The notes beneath the pieces are model-generated. The model made no database searches, was not told where the DNA came from, and saw only the letters and a list, made by a program, of their open reading frames with translations. From Ruminococcus sp. UBA3855 (GTDB lineage Bacteria; Bacillota; Clostridia; Oscillospirales; Ruminococcaceae), in the NCBI GenBank assembly GCA_002392545.1, contig DGHF01000098.1, positions 1 to 13,446 on the forward strand: a stretch of DNA of 13,446 nt, read 5' to 3'. Of this stretch, positions 1 to 7,636 are shown piece by piece. The translations under genes and the position numbers were made by a program. Every line of letters begins with the position of its first letter. The first letter of the stretch is position 1.

Positions 1-566
1 AGGAAAAAGCCCAAAAGGAAGCCGACGAAAAAGCTAAAAAAGAAGCTCAGGAAAAAGCCGTTTCTACTCAGCCTGTCACCAATCCTGTACAGGAAATTCC
101 GGCTGAAACTGTCCCCCAGACAGTTACTGATAATTCCAGTTATGATGATTCTGCTTTTGGGTGGCCCTGCCCTCAACATTATTATATTTCCAGTGGCTAC
201 GGCGAACGCTGGGGAACGCTCCATAAAGGCGTTGACATTGCCCAGAATCAGGGGGCGGAGGTCGTTGCATCACGCTCCGGAACAGTCATTAAAACTTTTA
301 ACGGCTGTACTCATAACTATGGTAAAAGTGAGAACTGCTGTGGCAATGGCTACGGAAATTATGTCATTATCATGCATGATGACGGCACATATTCCACTTT
401 GTATGGTCATATGGAAAAAGTTGTCGTCTCTGTCAATCAGTATGTTGAAAAAGGCACAACAATTGGCTATGTTGGTACAACAGGATGGTCTACCGGCTAT
501 CACCTTCACTTCGAAATCCGCAAGGACGGCACGGCGGTTGACCCTGCCGATTATCTCAATTATTAA
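1..566 (+). CDS. M23 family metallopeptidase (murein hydrolase / activator), 5'-truncated
   Basis: The reading frame is open from the left edge (first complete codon at 3) to TAA at 564-566, giving about 187 residues of a longer protein. The first ~20 visible residues are Lys/Glu/Ala-rich and look like the end of a coiled coil. A Ser/Thr/Pro-rich linker follows, then a complete LytM/M23 domain. The zinc-site motifs are present: HKGVD (His at 222-224, Asp at 234-236), a GHME-type segment near 408, and HLHFE (the two His at 501-503 and 507-509). M23 enzymes cut peptidoglycan cross-bridges, and coiled-coil versions (EnvC/NlpD type) act in cell separation. A gene of this kind followed by ctpA is a common Firmicutes arrangement, often after ftsE-ftsX, so those may lie upstream (inference). 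The gap to the next gene is 17 nt. Because all zinc ligands are present, it is probably an active enzyme rather than a degenerate EnvC-type activator. Confidence 0.9.
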   Translation, partial: EKAQKEADEKAKKEAQEKAVSTQPVTNPVQEIPAETVPQTVTDNSSYDDSAFGWPCPQHYYISSGYGERWGTLHKGVDIAQNQGAEVVASRSGTVIKTFNGCTHNYGKSENCCGNGYGNYVIIMHDDGTYSTLYGHMEKVVVSVNQYVEKGTTIGYVGTTGWSTGYHLHFEIRKDGTAVDPADYLNY

Positions 567-583
567 CCGAAAGGAGTTATTTC

Positions 584-1768
584 ATGAATCAGAAAGTCAG
601 TGTCGGTGTCACGGTCAGCATTTCGGCTCTTGTCTGCGCCCTGACGTTCATTATCACTTCTTTTGTATCTCTCCAGAACTTCAATAATAAAGTGCAGGAT
701 GTCAAGGAAAAAGCCGAAAAATATGACCGGCTTGAAGCAATGGATACCTATGTCAGGGAGCATTTTTATCTTGATGAACTGGATGAAAATTCTCTCATGG
801 ACGGCATTCTGAAAGGCTACGTCAGCGGACTGGATGACCCCTATTCCCGTTATATGACCGCTGAGGAATATTCTGCTCTCATGACCAAAGAAGCAGGTCA
901 GCAGGTCGGAATTGGTGTCACTGTCACATTTTCGGAAGATTCTTTTCTTTACATTACCAAAGTCGATGAAAATTCCCCTGCTGAAAAAGCCGGATTGCAG
1001 GAAGGCGATTTCATTACCGCCGTTGAGGGTGTCCCTGTTCCTGAATTAGGATATGAGGAAACTGTCAATCAGGTTCGGGGTGAGGAAGGAACTGCTGTTG
1101 TTCTGACTGTCCGGCATGAGGATGCAGAAAAAGATATTCGTATCACTCGCCATACTTACGAAGTATCTACCGTTTCCGGTCAGATGCTGGATAACCAGAT
1201 TGGTTATATTCGGATTTCTGCTTTCCGTGAAAATTCCAGCTCCCAATTTCAGGATGTATTGGATTCGCTTGTGTCTGCTGGTGCGCAGGGGGTTATTTTT
1301 GATGTTCGTGACAATGGCGGTGGTGTCCTGACCGCCCTTCAAAAGATGCTCGACCCCCTTCTTCCAGAGGGTGATATTGCAATAGCGACATATCAAGGTG
1401 GTAAAACGGAAACCGTTCTCACCTCTGATGCAGACGAACTCAATCTTCCCATGGTCATACTTGTCAACGGAAATACTGCCAGTGCAGCGGAGCTTTTTTC
1501 CGCTTCCCTGCGTGATTTCAAAGGCTCTAAGCTTGTGGGAACACAGACTTACGGAAAAGGAATCATGCAGTCCACTGTGAAGATGGCGGACGGCGGTGGT
1601 TTGACTTTAACCGTAGCAACTTACCAGACTACACGTTCCGACAATTATCATGGTGTCGGGCTTGCCCCTGATGTCGTCATGGAAGCCGGAGAAAATACCA
1701 TTATTGATAATGTTGACCCCGACACAGACCCTCAGCTTTCTACCGCTATTGACATTTTAATGCAGTGA
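584..1768 (+). CDS. ctpA: C-terminal processing protease CtpA/Prc (S41 family, PDZ domain)
   Basis: This 394-residue serine protease is membrane-anchored with its catalytic part outside the membrane. Residues ~8-31 form an uncleaved-looking hydrophobic anchor. The segment from ~35 to 100 is the usual helical N-terminal region (LDDPYSRYM at ~83-91). A PDZ domain spans ~105-180 (QVGIGVTV, SPAEKAGLQEGD), and the S41 catalytic core spans ~190-370. The Ser/Lys dyad is visible: Ser300 in GNTASAAE and Lys325 in TYGKGIMQ. The start is ATG 584, preceded by AAAGGAG at 570-576. Family members trim C-termini of envelope proteins and peptidoglycan hydrolases. Its position directly after an M23 hydrolase gene suggests it may control that enzyme's turnover, which is inference. 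The length is normal for the family and no key residue is missing. Confidence 0.95.
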   Translation: MNQKVSVGVTVSISALVCALTFIITSFVSLQNFNNKVQDVKEKAEKYDRLEAMDTYVREHFYLDELDENSLMDGILKGYVSGLDDPYSRYMTAEEYSALMTKEAGQQVGIGVTVTFSEDSFLYITKVDENSPAEKAGLQEGDFITAVEGVPVPELGYEETVNQVRGEEGTAVVLTVRHEDAEKDIRITRHTYEVSTVSGQMLDNQIGYIRISAFRENSSSQFQDVLDSLVSAGAQGVIFDVRDNGGGVLTALQKMLDPLLPEGDIAIATYQGGKTETVLTSDADELNLPMVILVNGNTASAAELFSASLRDFKGSKLVGTQTYGKGIMQSTVKMADGGGLTLTVATYQTTRSDNYHGVGLAPDVVMEAGENTIIDNVDPDTDPQLSTAIDILMQ

Positions 1769-1773
1769 GGTGA
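1768..1773 (+). promoter_or_regulatory. Ribosome binding site deciding a TTG start for the MscS gene
   Basis: AGGTGA overlaps the ctpA stop codon (TGA at 1766-1768) and lies 5 nt before TTG at 1779. The in-frame GTG at 1770 lies inside this site and cannot be served by it, so TTG 1779 is the better start. Confidence 0.6.
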
Positions 1774-1778
1774 TACGC

Positions 1779-2672
1779 TTGACTGATACAACAATTACTG
1801 AAACCATTGTTACGGAAACTGCCCCTCAGATTGGTGAAGTCATTACCGAAGAGGCGGAACACGTTTCCAGCGTTCTAACTACTTTTCTGGACTTCTTAAA
1901 AGGCATTCTCCCCTCTTTAGGGTTTGCTGTCCTGACGTTTGTTTGTGGCATTCTTCTGACAAGGGCACTGATGAAAGCCGTCCGGAAAGGTCTCGACAAT
2001 AAACGCATTGACCGCACGGCTTCCAGCTTTTTGCAGTCGCTGATACAAGTTGCCCTGTATGTGCTTGTGACTATTATCACACTGTCGGTTCTGAAAGTGC
2101 CCATGACTTCCATTATCACGGTCATTGGTACAATGGGGCTTGCGATTGGTCTGGCACTGCAAAACAGCCTTTCCAACGTGGCAGGGGGATTCATTCTGCT
2201 ATTCTCCAAGCCCTTGAAGGTCGGGGACTTTGTCAATCTGGGCGGTGTTACCGGAACGGTGGAACGAATCGAAATTCTGCAAACTATGCTGAAAACTCCT
2301 GACGGTTTAACCATTTTCATCCCGAACGGCAATATTTCCGGCTCAACTATCATCAATTACAATGAAACTCCTGAACGGCGGTTAGACCTGAATTTTGGCA
2401 TCAGCTATGATGACGACTCCGAAAAGGCAAAAAAACTTATCCTTGATATTATTGAAAATCATCCTCATGCTTTACAAACCCCTGAACCGCTTGTCAGAAT
2501 CGGGGAACTGGGGGACAGTGCCGTCATTCTGGATGTGTATGTCTGGACAACACATGCCAATTATAACACCCTCAAATATGATTTGAATGAACTTGTGAAA
2601 AAGTCCTTTGATGAAAATGGAATCTCTTTCCCCTACCCTCAGACAGATGTACATATCAATCATGTGAAATAA
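1779..2672 (+). CDS. mscS: Small-conductance mechanosensitive ion channel, MscS family
   Basis: With the TTG start at 1779 the product has 297 residues, the size of a minimal three-helix MscS. After a polar, acidic N-terminus, hydrophobic helices appear at ~44-66, ~84-106 and ~108-143. The last is the Gly/Ala-rich pore helix (GTMGLAIGLALQNSLSN) and runs into the MscS beta domain (SKPLKVGDFV, then IPNGNISGS at ~181-189). The C-terminal cytoplasmic domain ends with the family-typical GISFPYPQTDVH. The channel opens under membrane tension and releases solutes during hypo-osmotic shock. It follows ctpA with no free spacing (the ribosome site overlaps the stop codon), so the two are translationally linked in an envelope-stress operon. 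An in-frame GTG at 1770 would add three residues but lacks a ribosome site. No truncation is seen. Confidence 0.93.
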   Translation: MTDTTITETIVTETAPQIGEVITEEAEHVSSVLTTFLDFLKGILPSLGFAVLTFVCGILLTRALMKAVRKGLDNKRIDRTASSFLQSLIQVALYVLVTIITLSVLKVPMTSIITVIGTMGLAIGLALQNSLSNVAGGFILLFSKPLKVGDFVNLGGVTGTVERIEILQTMLKTPDGLTIFIPNGNISGSTIINYNETPERRLDLNFGISYDDDSEKAKKLILDIIENHPHALQTPEPLVRIGELGDSAVILDVYVWTTHANYNTLKYDLNELVKKSFDENGISFPYPQTDVHINHVK

Positions 2673-2682
2673 TGGAGGTATT

Positions 2683-3933
2683 ATGCACGAAATCGAAAAC
2701 CAAAATACAGCCCCGAAAGCGATTCTTGTCGGAATGGATACCGGAGAATATGACGCTGAACTTTCTATGAATGAACTCTCTGAACTTGCAGAGACTGCCG
2801 GCTGTGAAGTCGTGGCAACTGTCATTCAGACAAGACCAGCCCCCGAAGCATCTACTTTCATCGGGGCTGGAAAACTGGAGGAAATCAAAGAACAGCTTGC
2901 AATTCTCAACGCTGATATGCTCATCTTTGATGATGAATTGACAGGCATTCAAATGAGAAATATTTCTGATACTGCTGACTGTAAAGTCATTGACAGGACA
3001 ATGTTAATCCTTGACATTTTCGCCGGACGTGCCAGAACGGCAGAGGGAAAAATTCAGGTCTCCCTTGCACAGTATCAATACCGTCTGAGCCGTCTCACCG
3101 GAATGGGAAAAGCCCTCTCCCGTCTGGGTGGCGGTATCGGCACAAAGGGCGCAGGTGAAACTAAACTCGAAACCGACCGCCGTCACATCCGCAGTCGGAT
3201 TGATTCTCTCCGGAATGAACTCAAGGAAATGGAAAAACACCGGAAATTTATTACCAGTCGCCGGAAAAAAGACGGTATTTTAACAGTTGCCATTGTGGGT
3301 TATACCAATGCTGGAAAATCGACTTTGTTCAATATGCTGACGGATGCAGGGGTACTTGTCGAAAATCAGCTTTTTGCGACTCTGGACGTGACCGCCCGTG
3401 CGCTGGAATTGCCTGACGGCAGGACAGTGCTGTTGTCGGATACGGTTGGACTGATTCGCCGACTCCCTCATCATCTTGTGGAAGCATTCCGCTCCACGTT
3501 GGAAGAAACCGCTCAGGCGGACTTGATTCTTCATGTACTGGACGCCTCAGAGCCTGACATTGAACAGCGAATGCAGATTACGCAGGAATTACTGAATGAT
3601 ATGAATTGTTCTGACATTCCACAAATTCACGTTCTCAATAAAGCTGACCTTGTGGATATGCCCAAAATGAATGACTTTGAAACCGTCTGGATTAGTGCCA
3701 AACATGGGGACGGCATTCAAGCCCTCTTGCAGACCATTGCACAGCGTCTCCCACAAACCGCCAAACGTATGAAATTATGTATCCCCTATTCCGAAGGCGG
3801 TTTTCTGCAAATGCTTCGTGAGGAAGGGAAAATTTTCTCCGAAGAATATACCAATGAGGGAACGCTTGTTGATATGATGGTGGACATTAAATATCAGAAA
3901 AAAGCGGAACAGTTTCAAATTTCTGAATCCTGA
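2683..3933 (+). CDS. hflX: Ribosome-splitting GTPase HflX
   Basis: The 416-residue protein has the full HflX layout. The N-terminal HflX domain (~10-110) contains the FIGAGKLEEI motif at ~59-68. The conserved linker GGIGTKGAGETKLE lies at ~150-163, followed by a coiled-coil stretch (~165-195) and the GTPase domain. Its motifs are G1 GYTNAGKST (206-214), G3 DTVG (253-256), G4 NKAD (319-322) and G5 ISAK (337-340). The start is ATG 2683 with GGAGG at 2674-2678. Known HflX proteins bind the 50S subunit and split stalled or idle ribosomes under heat or antibiotic stress, and some give macrolide/lincosamide tolerance. Here it closes an envelope-stress operon 10 nt after mscS, consistent with a general stress role. 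All nucleotide-binding motifs are intact. Confidence 0.96.
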   Translation: MHEIENQNTAPKAILVGMDTGEYDAELSMNELSELAETAGCEVVATVIQTRPAPEASTFIGAGKLEEIKEQLAILNADMLIFDDELTGIQMRNISDTADCKVIDRTMLILDIFAGRARTAEGKIQVSLAQYQYRLSRLTGMGKALSRLGGGIGTKGAGETKLETDRRHIRSRIDSLRNELKEMEKHRKFITSRRKKDGILTVAIVGYTNAGKSTLFNMLTDAGVLVENQLFATLDVTARALELPDGRTVLLSDTVGLIRRLPHHLVEAFRSTLEETAQADLILHVLDASEPDIEQRMQITQELLNDMNCSDIPQIHVLNKADLVDMPKMNDFETVWISAKHGDGIQALLQTIAQRLPQTAKRMKLCIPYSEGGFLQMLREEGKIFSEEYTNEGTLVDMMVDIKYQKKAEQFQISES

Positions 3934-3947
3934 AAGGCGGTGAAAAT

Positions 3948-4040
3948 ATGAGTGCTTCCCTTTTAGGTCTCATCGCAGGAGTGACGGCGGTTGTGGTGTA
4001 TATTATGTTTCATCATGATAATGACCAGAACAACAAATAG
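3948..4040 (+). CDS. Small single-pass membrane peptide (30 aa), unknown function
   Basis: This short ORF starts at ATG 3948, 14 nt after the hflX stop, with a plausible ribosome site (AAGGCGGTG just upstream), and ends at TAG 4038-4040. The peptide is short and well structured. Residues ~4-21 are uninterrupted hydrophobic (SLLGLIAGVTAVVVYIMF), followed by a polar HHDNDQNNK tail. That is the layout of a small bacterial membrane protein. It is the last gene before the terminator at 4056. I do not recognise a family, and small proteins of this kind often modulate a larger membrane partner; MscS and CtpA are encoded in the same unit. The evidence is the ribosome site, the spacing and the hydrophobic pattern, since length alone gives no support. 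Confidence 0.55.
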   Translation: MSASLLGLIAGVTAVVVYIMFHHDNDQNNK

Positions 4041-4055
4041 TATCGAACAAGATAT

Positions 4056-4090
4056 GAAAAAGCATCAGGATTTGCGCCTGATGCTTTTTC
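4056..4090. terminator. Bidirectional intrinsic terminator between convergent operons
   Basis: This is a perfect 14-bp inverted repeat (GAAAAAGCATCAGG / CCTGATGCTTTTTC) with a 7-nt loop. The outer A/T arms supply a U-tract on both strands. It lies 15 nt after the plus-strand operon and 13 nt after the minus-strand cassette, so it serves both. Confidence 0.92.
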
Positions 4091-4103
4091 AAATTCACAA
4101 AAG

Positions 4104-5228
4104 TTATTTGTCCTTATGCTGTTTCATTAAATGCTTCATCTCAGCAGAAAATTTTCTGTGTCTCACAAAAACCCCCCTGAACAAGCGATATGCCCAAGCA
4201 ACAGGAATGAGACATTTATGGCGATATGCCCAAGGAAACCATGCTTTATAATCTTCGATTGGAATGAAAATCCGGCGAAAAATATACTTTGCTTTCGAAA
4301 AATTTTCATCTTCTTTCAATTCTTTATCAACCTTGTTTTCAATTTTCCCATATACACCCGAAAAAATATAATAATCAAGAGCGGATTTTTCTTCCTCTGT
4401 CAATTCTTGAAAGTTGAATAACTTCATGGCAAGTTCACGGCTTTGCTGTTCAAACTCGAAAGTTTCAAGTTTTTTTAATTCTCCTGAAATATAATTCCAG
4501 TCAAATTCATCATGAAATTTACGCATGATAATATAAGTATCCAACAGCGAACGAACGCCTGTGCCACAATCGGAATAGTGTTTATACTCATGTGCATTGA
4601 CATAAATATAAAAATCTTCCATCCGGAAATGATAGCCGTATTGTGAATTCTCATCTTTTATCAGCCGGTCTTTGACATTTTTGTAATACTGACAGGCGTT
4701 TCCGGCATCTATCTCAATGAAAAGCCGGTCATGCATTTCAAAATTGCACACAGGGGGCTTGAAATAGGCATCATCATTTTTTTCTTCGTAGTGCTCACAG
4801 GTAAAGCCAAGGCGGAGCATAATTTTTCTGATTTGTGAACGATAGTTTCCATCACAAAGAATATCATTATCCGACATCTGACGCATTCCAAGTCGTGGGT
4901 ACCAGTCCTTGATAATAGCCCCTTTAAGAGGCATATACCAAATATGCTCTTCTTCCAGTTCCGCTAATACCTTCTTACGTTCCGCATCAAACAGAATATT
5001 TTTTCGGACAGATTTTTCTTTTGCCTGTGTGAAATTACGTTCATGAATTCCAGCGGATTCCAGCGCATAAGCCACACAAGCAGTCAGAATATGTTCCTGA
5101 CAAACGGAAAAAAGTGACGGCAAATCAAGCCCCTGAATACGTTTTTCATCCGGCACTTTTTGATTGACCGCACAAGCAGCCAAATAAATCATATCATAAG
5201 CATTTTTCCGATACTGTTCTTCCTGCAT
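4104..5228 (-). CDS. NTP_transf_5 (PF14907) nucleotidyltransferase-family protein
   Basis: This 374-residue protein carries the signature of the uncharacterised nucleotidyltransferase-5 family. LKG (101-103) is followed by RQMSDNDIL (116-124), whose spaced Asp residues (D120, D122) are the expected metal-binding pair of a nucleotidyltransferase fold. FEMHD at ~163-167 supplies the usual E-x-H, and a later AHEYKHY...RSLLD block lies at ~212-230. It is the last gene of the five-gene minus-strand cassette. ATG 5228 has AAAGGAG at 5236-5242, so I prefer it to the in-frame TTG at 5234, and the upstream exporter's stop lies 3 nt before it. Members of this family appear as tailoring genes beside HPr-like kinases in some lasso-peptide clusters. 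The reaction here is not known: transfer of a nucleotide or sugar to a phosphorylated peptide is a guess from context. Confidence 0.8.
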   Translation of the reverse strand: MQEEQYRKNAYDMIYLAACAVNQKVPDEKRIQGLDLPSLFSVCQEHILTACVAYALESAGIHERNFTQAKEKSVRKNILFDAERKKVLAELEEEHIWYMPLKGAIIKDWYPRLGMRQMSDNDILCDGNYRSQIRKIMLRLGFTCEHYEEKNDDAYFKPPVCNFEMHDRLFIEIDAGNACQYYKNVKDRLIKDENSQYGYHFRMEDFYIYVNAHEYKHYSDCGTGVRSLLDTYIIMRKFHDEFDWNYISGELKKLETFEFEQQSRELAMKLFNFQELTEEEKSALDYYIFSGVYGKIENKVDKELKEDENFSKAKYIFRRIFIPIEDYKAWFPWAYRHKCLIPVAWAYRLFRGVFVRHRKFSAEMKHLMKQHKDK

Positions 5229-5230
5229 GT

Positions 5231-6949
5231 TCAAGCTCCTTTCTCTGTAATGCCGTTTTCGGTGATGATAAGAATTCTGTCGCAGATGTCCAGTGCAGCT
5301 GGACGATGTGTCACGGCAATGACAGTTTTTTCGGTCATATTTTTGAGATTTTCGAGCATTTTCTTTTCTGTTTTCTCGTCCAGTGCACTGGTAGCCTCAT
5401 CAAGCAGAAGCACCGGACTTTCAGAGAAAATTGCTCTTGCCACGGCAATTCTCTGCATCTGTCCTTCGGAAAGACCTGTTCCACGTTCTCCAAGCAGGGT
5501 ATCAATTCCGTTTTCAAGTTCGTTCACAAATTCGTCTGCACAGGCAACTTTCAAGGCATACTGAATTTTTTCGATGTTCTGGGAGTCCTGCGGATTGGCG
5601 AAAGCGATGATTTCACGGATTGTCCCGCTCATGAGCTGATTTCCCTGCGGAACATAGGCGAATAACTTGTGCCACTCAGGAGTTAAGGGCTGGGAATTTC
5701 CGGAACTGTCAGAAATAAACCGCTCTCCGGAATCAGGCTTGTAAATGCACATCAGTAATTTGAGAATCGTCGATTTTCCGCATCCGCTGTGACCAGTGAA
5801 AGCAATATATTCCCCCTTATGGACAAAAAGTGAAAGATTCTGCAATACAATGGGCATGTCTGTTTTTTTCTGCATATGGACAGTTTCAGAAACCGGATAA
5901 TATGTGAATGTCACATCTTTTAATCCCATTGCAGAAAAATCATGTTCATAGAAACCACGGATTTCCTGAATGGGTTTGATTTCGCCCTGCATATCATTTT
6001 CAAACTGTTCAATGTCCATGAGACGTTCTGCACTTGCCACCATTGCATAAAATTTCGGCAGATAGCCGGAAATATTCGCAAAGGGTGACTGTATCTGTGA
6101 AATCAGTTGTGTGATGGCGGTCAATGTACCATAACTGATTCTTCCGGTCAAAATGCCGTAACCGCAGTAACAGACCCCGACAAGATACATCCCCTGCATT
6201 CCGCTTTGAAATCCGATATTACAGAAATTGGAAAAATGATTTTTCTCCATGCGTGCTTTCTGGTGTTCACTCATTCTGTCATCTGCTTTGGAAATGGTCT
6301 GTTCTTCCACAGCGAAACTTCTCAGCATCATCAGACTGCCGATTCGTTCCTGCAAATAAATCCGGAGTTTTCCGTCTTTCTCCTGAATTTTCTTGTGAAG
6401 AATTTTAATTTTCTTCCGGAATGCCGTCGCAAAAAATAACAGCACAAAACCAGCCGGAATCAAAACCCCTGCAAAACGTGCATCCAATACCACCAGCATT
6501 ACACCTGCACTGACTAGCTTAATCACCATCCCCAAAACATTCGGGATAATTTCAGTAACGTTATTCGCCACAATCATGCAGTCATTTGTGAGACGGTTCA
6601 TCCATTCGCCGGAATGCACGGCATTAACTGACCCGAAATCCCTCGAAAGAATATTTGATAACAGCCGGTGTTTAAACAGGTTTTCAAGCCCTGATTTGCT
6701 GTATTCCTGCAAAAAACGGTTTGTGGCTGACAATGCAACCTGCATCAGAACAAGAATTGCTGTCAGTATCGCATATTTCCAGAAGCCTTCACGGTTTCCG
6801 TCAGTCGCATTATCCACGATATTCCGCAGAAGCAAAGCATAAATTACCCCCGAAAGACCACTTAAAGACTGCACCAGCATCAAAAAAAATACATTCCATT
6901 TTTTGCTTCCTGTCACAGTCCACAGCCATTTCAATGAGTTTTGATTCAT
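5231..6949 (-). CDS. ABC transporter, half-size exporter (fused TMD-NBD)
   Basis: This is a 572-residue type IV (exporter-type) half transporter that should act as a dimer. The membrane domain spans ~1-310, with clear helices at ~20-45, ~58-80, ~135-178 and ~250-270. The nucleotide-binding domain spans ~340-570 and is complete: Walker A GHSGCGKST (386-394), Q-loop Q435, signature LSEGQ (493-497), Walker B LLLDEA (514-519) with the catalytic Glu, and the switch His in VTHRP (~548). There is no N-terminal C39 peptidase domain, so leader removal, if any, must come from another protein. The S26-like peptidase encoded just upstream overlaps this ATG by 4 nt (ATGA). Context suggests export of a modified peptide, as with the D protein of lasso clusters. 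The transported substrate cannot be read from the sequence. Confidence 0.93.
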   Translation of the reverse strand: MNQNSLKWLWTVTGSKKWNVFFLMLVQSLSGLSGVIYALLLRNIVDNATDGNREGFWKYAILTAILVLMQVALSATNRFLQEYSKSGLENLFKHRLLSNILSRDFGSVNAVHSGEWMNRLTNDCMIVANNVTEIIPNVLGMVIKLVSAGVMLVVLDARFAGVLIPAGFVLLFFATAFRKKIKILHKKIQEKDGKLRIYLQERIGSLMMLRSFAVEEQTISKADDRMSEHQKARMEKNHFSNFCNIGFQSGMQGMYLVGVCYCGYGILTGRISYGTLTAITQLISQIQSPFANISGYLPKFYAMVASAERLMDIEQFENDMQGEIKPIQEIRGFYEHDFSAMGLKDVTFTYYPVSETVHMQKKTDMPIVLQNLSLFVHKGEYIAFTGHSGCGKSTILKLLMCIYKPDSGERFISDSSGNSQPLTPEWHKLFAYVPQGNQLMSGTIREIIAFANPQDSQNIEKIQYALKVACADEFVNELENGIDTLLGERGTGLSEGQMQRIAVARAIFSESPVLLLDEATSALDEKTEKKMLENLKNMTEKTVIAVTHRPAALDICDRILIITENGITEKGA

Positions 6950-7377
6950 GACTTCAAACCCTTTCTGACAAGACCCCTGAAACCAATTATCAGCGCACGA
7001 ATTGGGAAAAAATCACACCATAAATGGACATAAAGCTGATATTTTTTGTCCGTGACAGAAATCGTTTTTCCGTCCCGAACAATGCCAGTCAGAACGCCGA
7101 TAATGTGCCGGTCAGTAATGCCGTATTCCCTGCGCCAGCGATTATCTCCGCAGATGACATAATCATTTTCACGGACTTTCAAAATCCGGTGCAGAACATA
7201 CTGACCGCTGTCACGCTTATACAATGGCACATCATATTTTTTCAGCCTTCCATTGACTTTTTCAATAATTAAAAGGTCTTTGTCCTGCCGGATGAGGGGC
7301 ATCATGCTGTCACCGACATTGGTATAAATCAACTTTCCATTTTTCTGAATTTGTTCTTCGAAAGTAGACTTATTCAT
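6946..7377 (-). CDS. S24/S26-family peptidase, signal-peptidase-like with Ser/His dyad, no N-terminal anchor
   Basis: The 143-residue protein contains the signal-peptidase I core in a compact form. GDSMMP carries the nucleophile Ser24. VLHRI carries His63 where bacterial type I enzymes have Lys, so it is of the SipW/Sec11 (ER) type. GDN (77-79) supplies the conserved Asp78. No N-terminal membrane helix precedes the Ser motif, unlike real signal peptidases. Only the C-terminal ~25 residues are moderately hydrophobic and basic (YVHLW, ALIIGF). ATG 7377 overlaps the PqqD gene by 8 nt, which indicates translational coupling, and a TTG at 7380 is possible. Context suggests a maturation protease that removes a leader from a peptide carried by the PqqD-like protein. 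That is inference, and it might alternatively have lost signal-peptide activity altogether. Confidence 0.8.
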   Translation of the reverse strand: MNKSTFEEQIQKNGKLIYTNVGDSMMPLIRQDKDLLIIEKVNGRLKKYDVPLYKRDSGQYVLHRILKVRENDYVICGDNRWRREYGITDRHIIGVLTGIVRDGKTISVTDKKYQLYVHLWCDFFPIRALIIGFRGLVRKGLKS

Positions 7378-7630
7378 CAATTGCCCCGATACCCTTCAGC
7401 TGTCCCACAACCTTTTGCACGTCATGTCTTGCCGTTTCTTCGGATACATCATAATATTCCAGCATCTTTCCAACAATTTCGTCCTCTGTGGTTTCATTTT
7501 CCAGACAGGAAAGAATAAACCCTGCTGAACCATTGCTTCTGACCAGACCGGAAAATTTGGTTGCTCCGGTAGATACCAGCAATTTCGAATCACCATCATC
7601 ATGGATAATAAATTTTTCACTAATTTTCAT
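7370..7630 (-). CDS. PqqD-family peptide-binding protein (RiPP recognition element)
   Basis: This 86-residue protein has the PqqD/RRE winged-helix pattern. An N-terminal strand pair (KISEKFIIHD...KLLVSTG) is followed by a helix around SNGSAGFILSCLEN, then TEDEIVGKMLEYYDVSEE, and a last helix DVQKVVGQLKGIGAI. PqqD-like proteins bind the leader of a ribosomal precursor peptide and present it to modifying enzymes. In lasso clusters the stand-alone B1 protein has this fold. ATG 7630 follows AAAGGATGA (7637-7645), which contains the stop of the kinase gene, so the two are coupled. A TTG at 7633 would add one residue. Its presence is the best sign that this cassette handles a peptide substrate. The substrate itself is not identified. 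Confidence 0.88.
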   Translation of the reverse strand: MKISEKFIIHDDGDSKLLVSTGATKFSGLVRSNGSAGFILSCLENETTEDEIVGKMLEYYDVSEETARHDVQKVVGQLKGIGAIDE

Positions 7631-7636
7631 CAAAAA

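Noticed and set aside
142..687. 181-codon plus-strand ORF at the left end
   Set aside because: It lies in another frame over the M23 domain and the start of ctpA. The M23 frame carries all the zinc motifs, so this one is a shadow.
1826..2356. 176-codon minus-strand ORF
   Set aside because: It is antisense to the MscS membrane and beta domains, with low-complexity Ser/Arg content and no ribosome site or family pattern.
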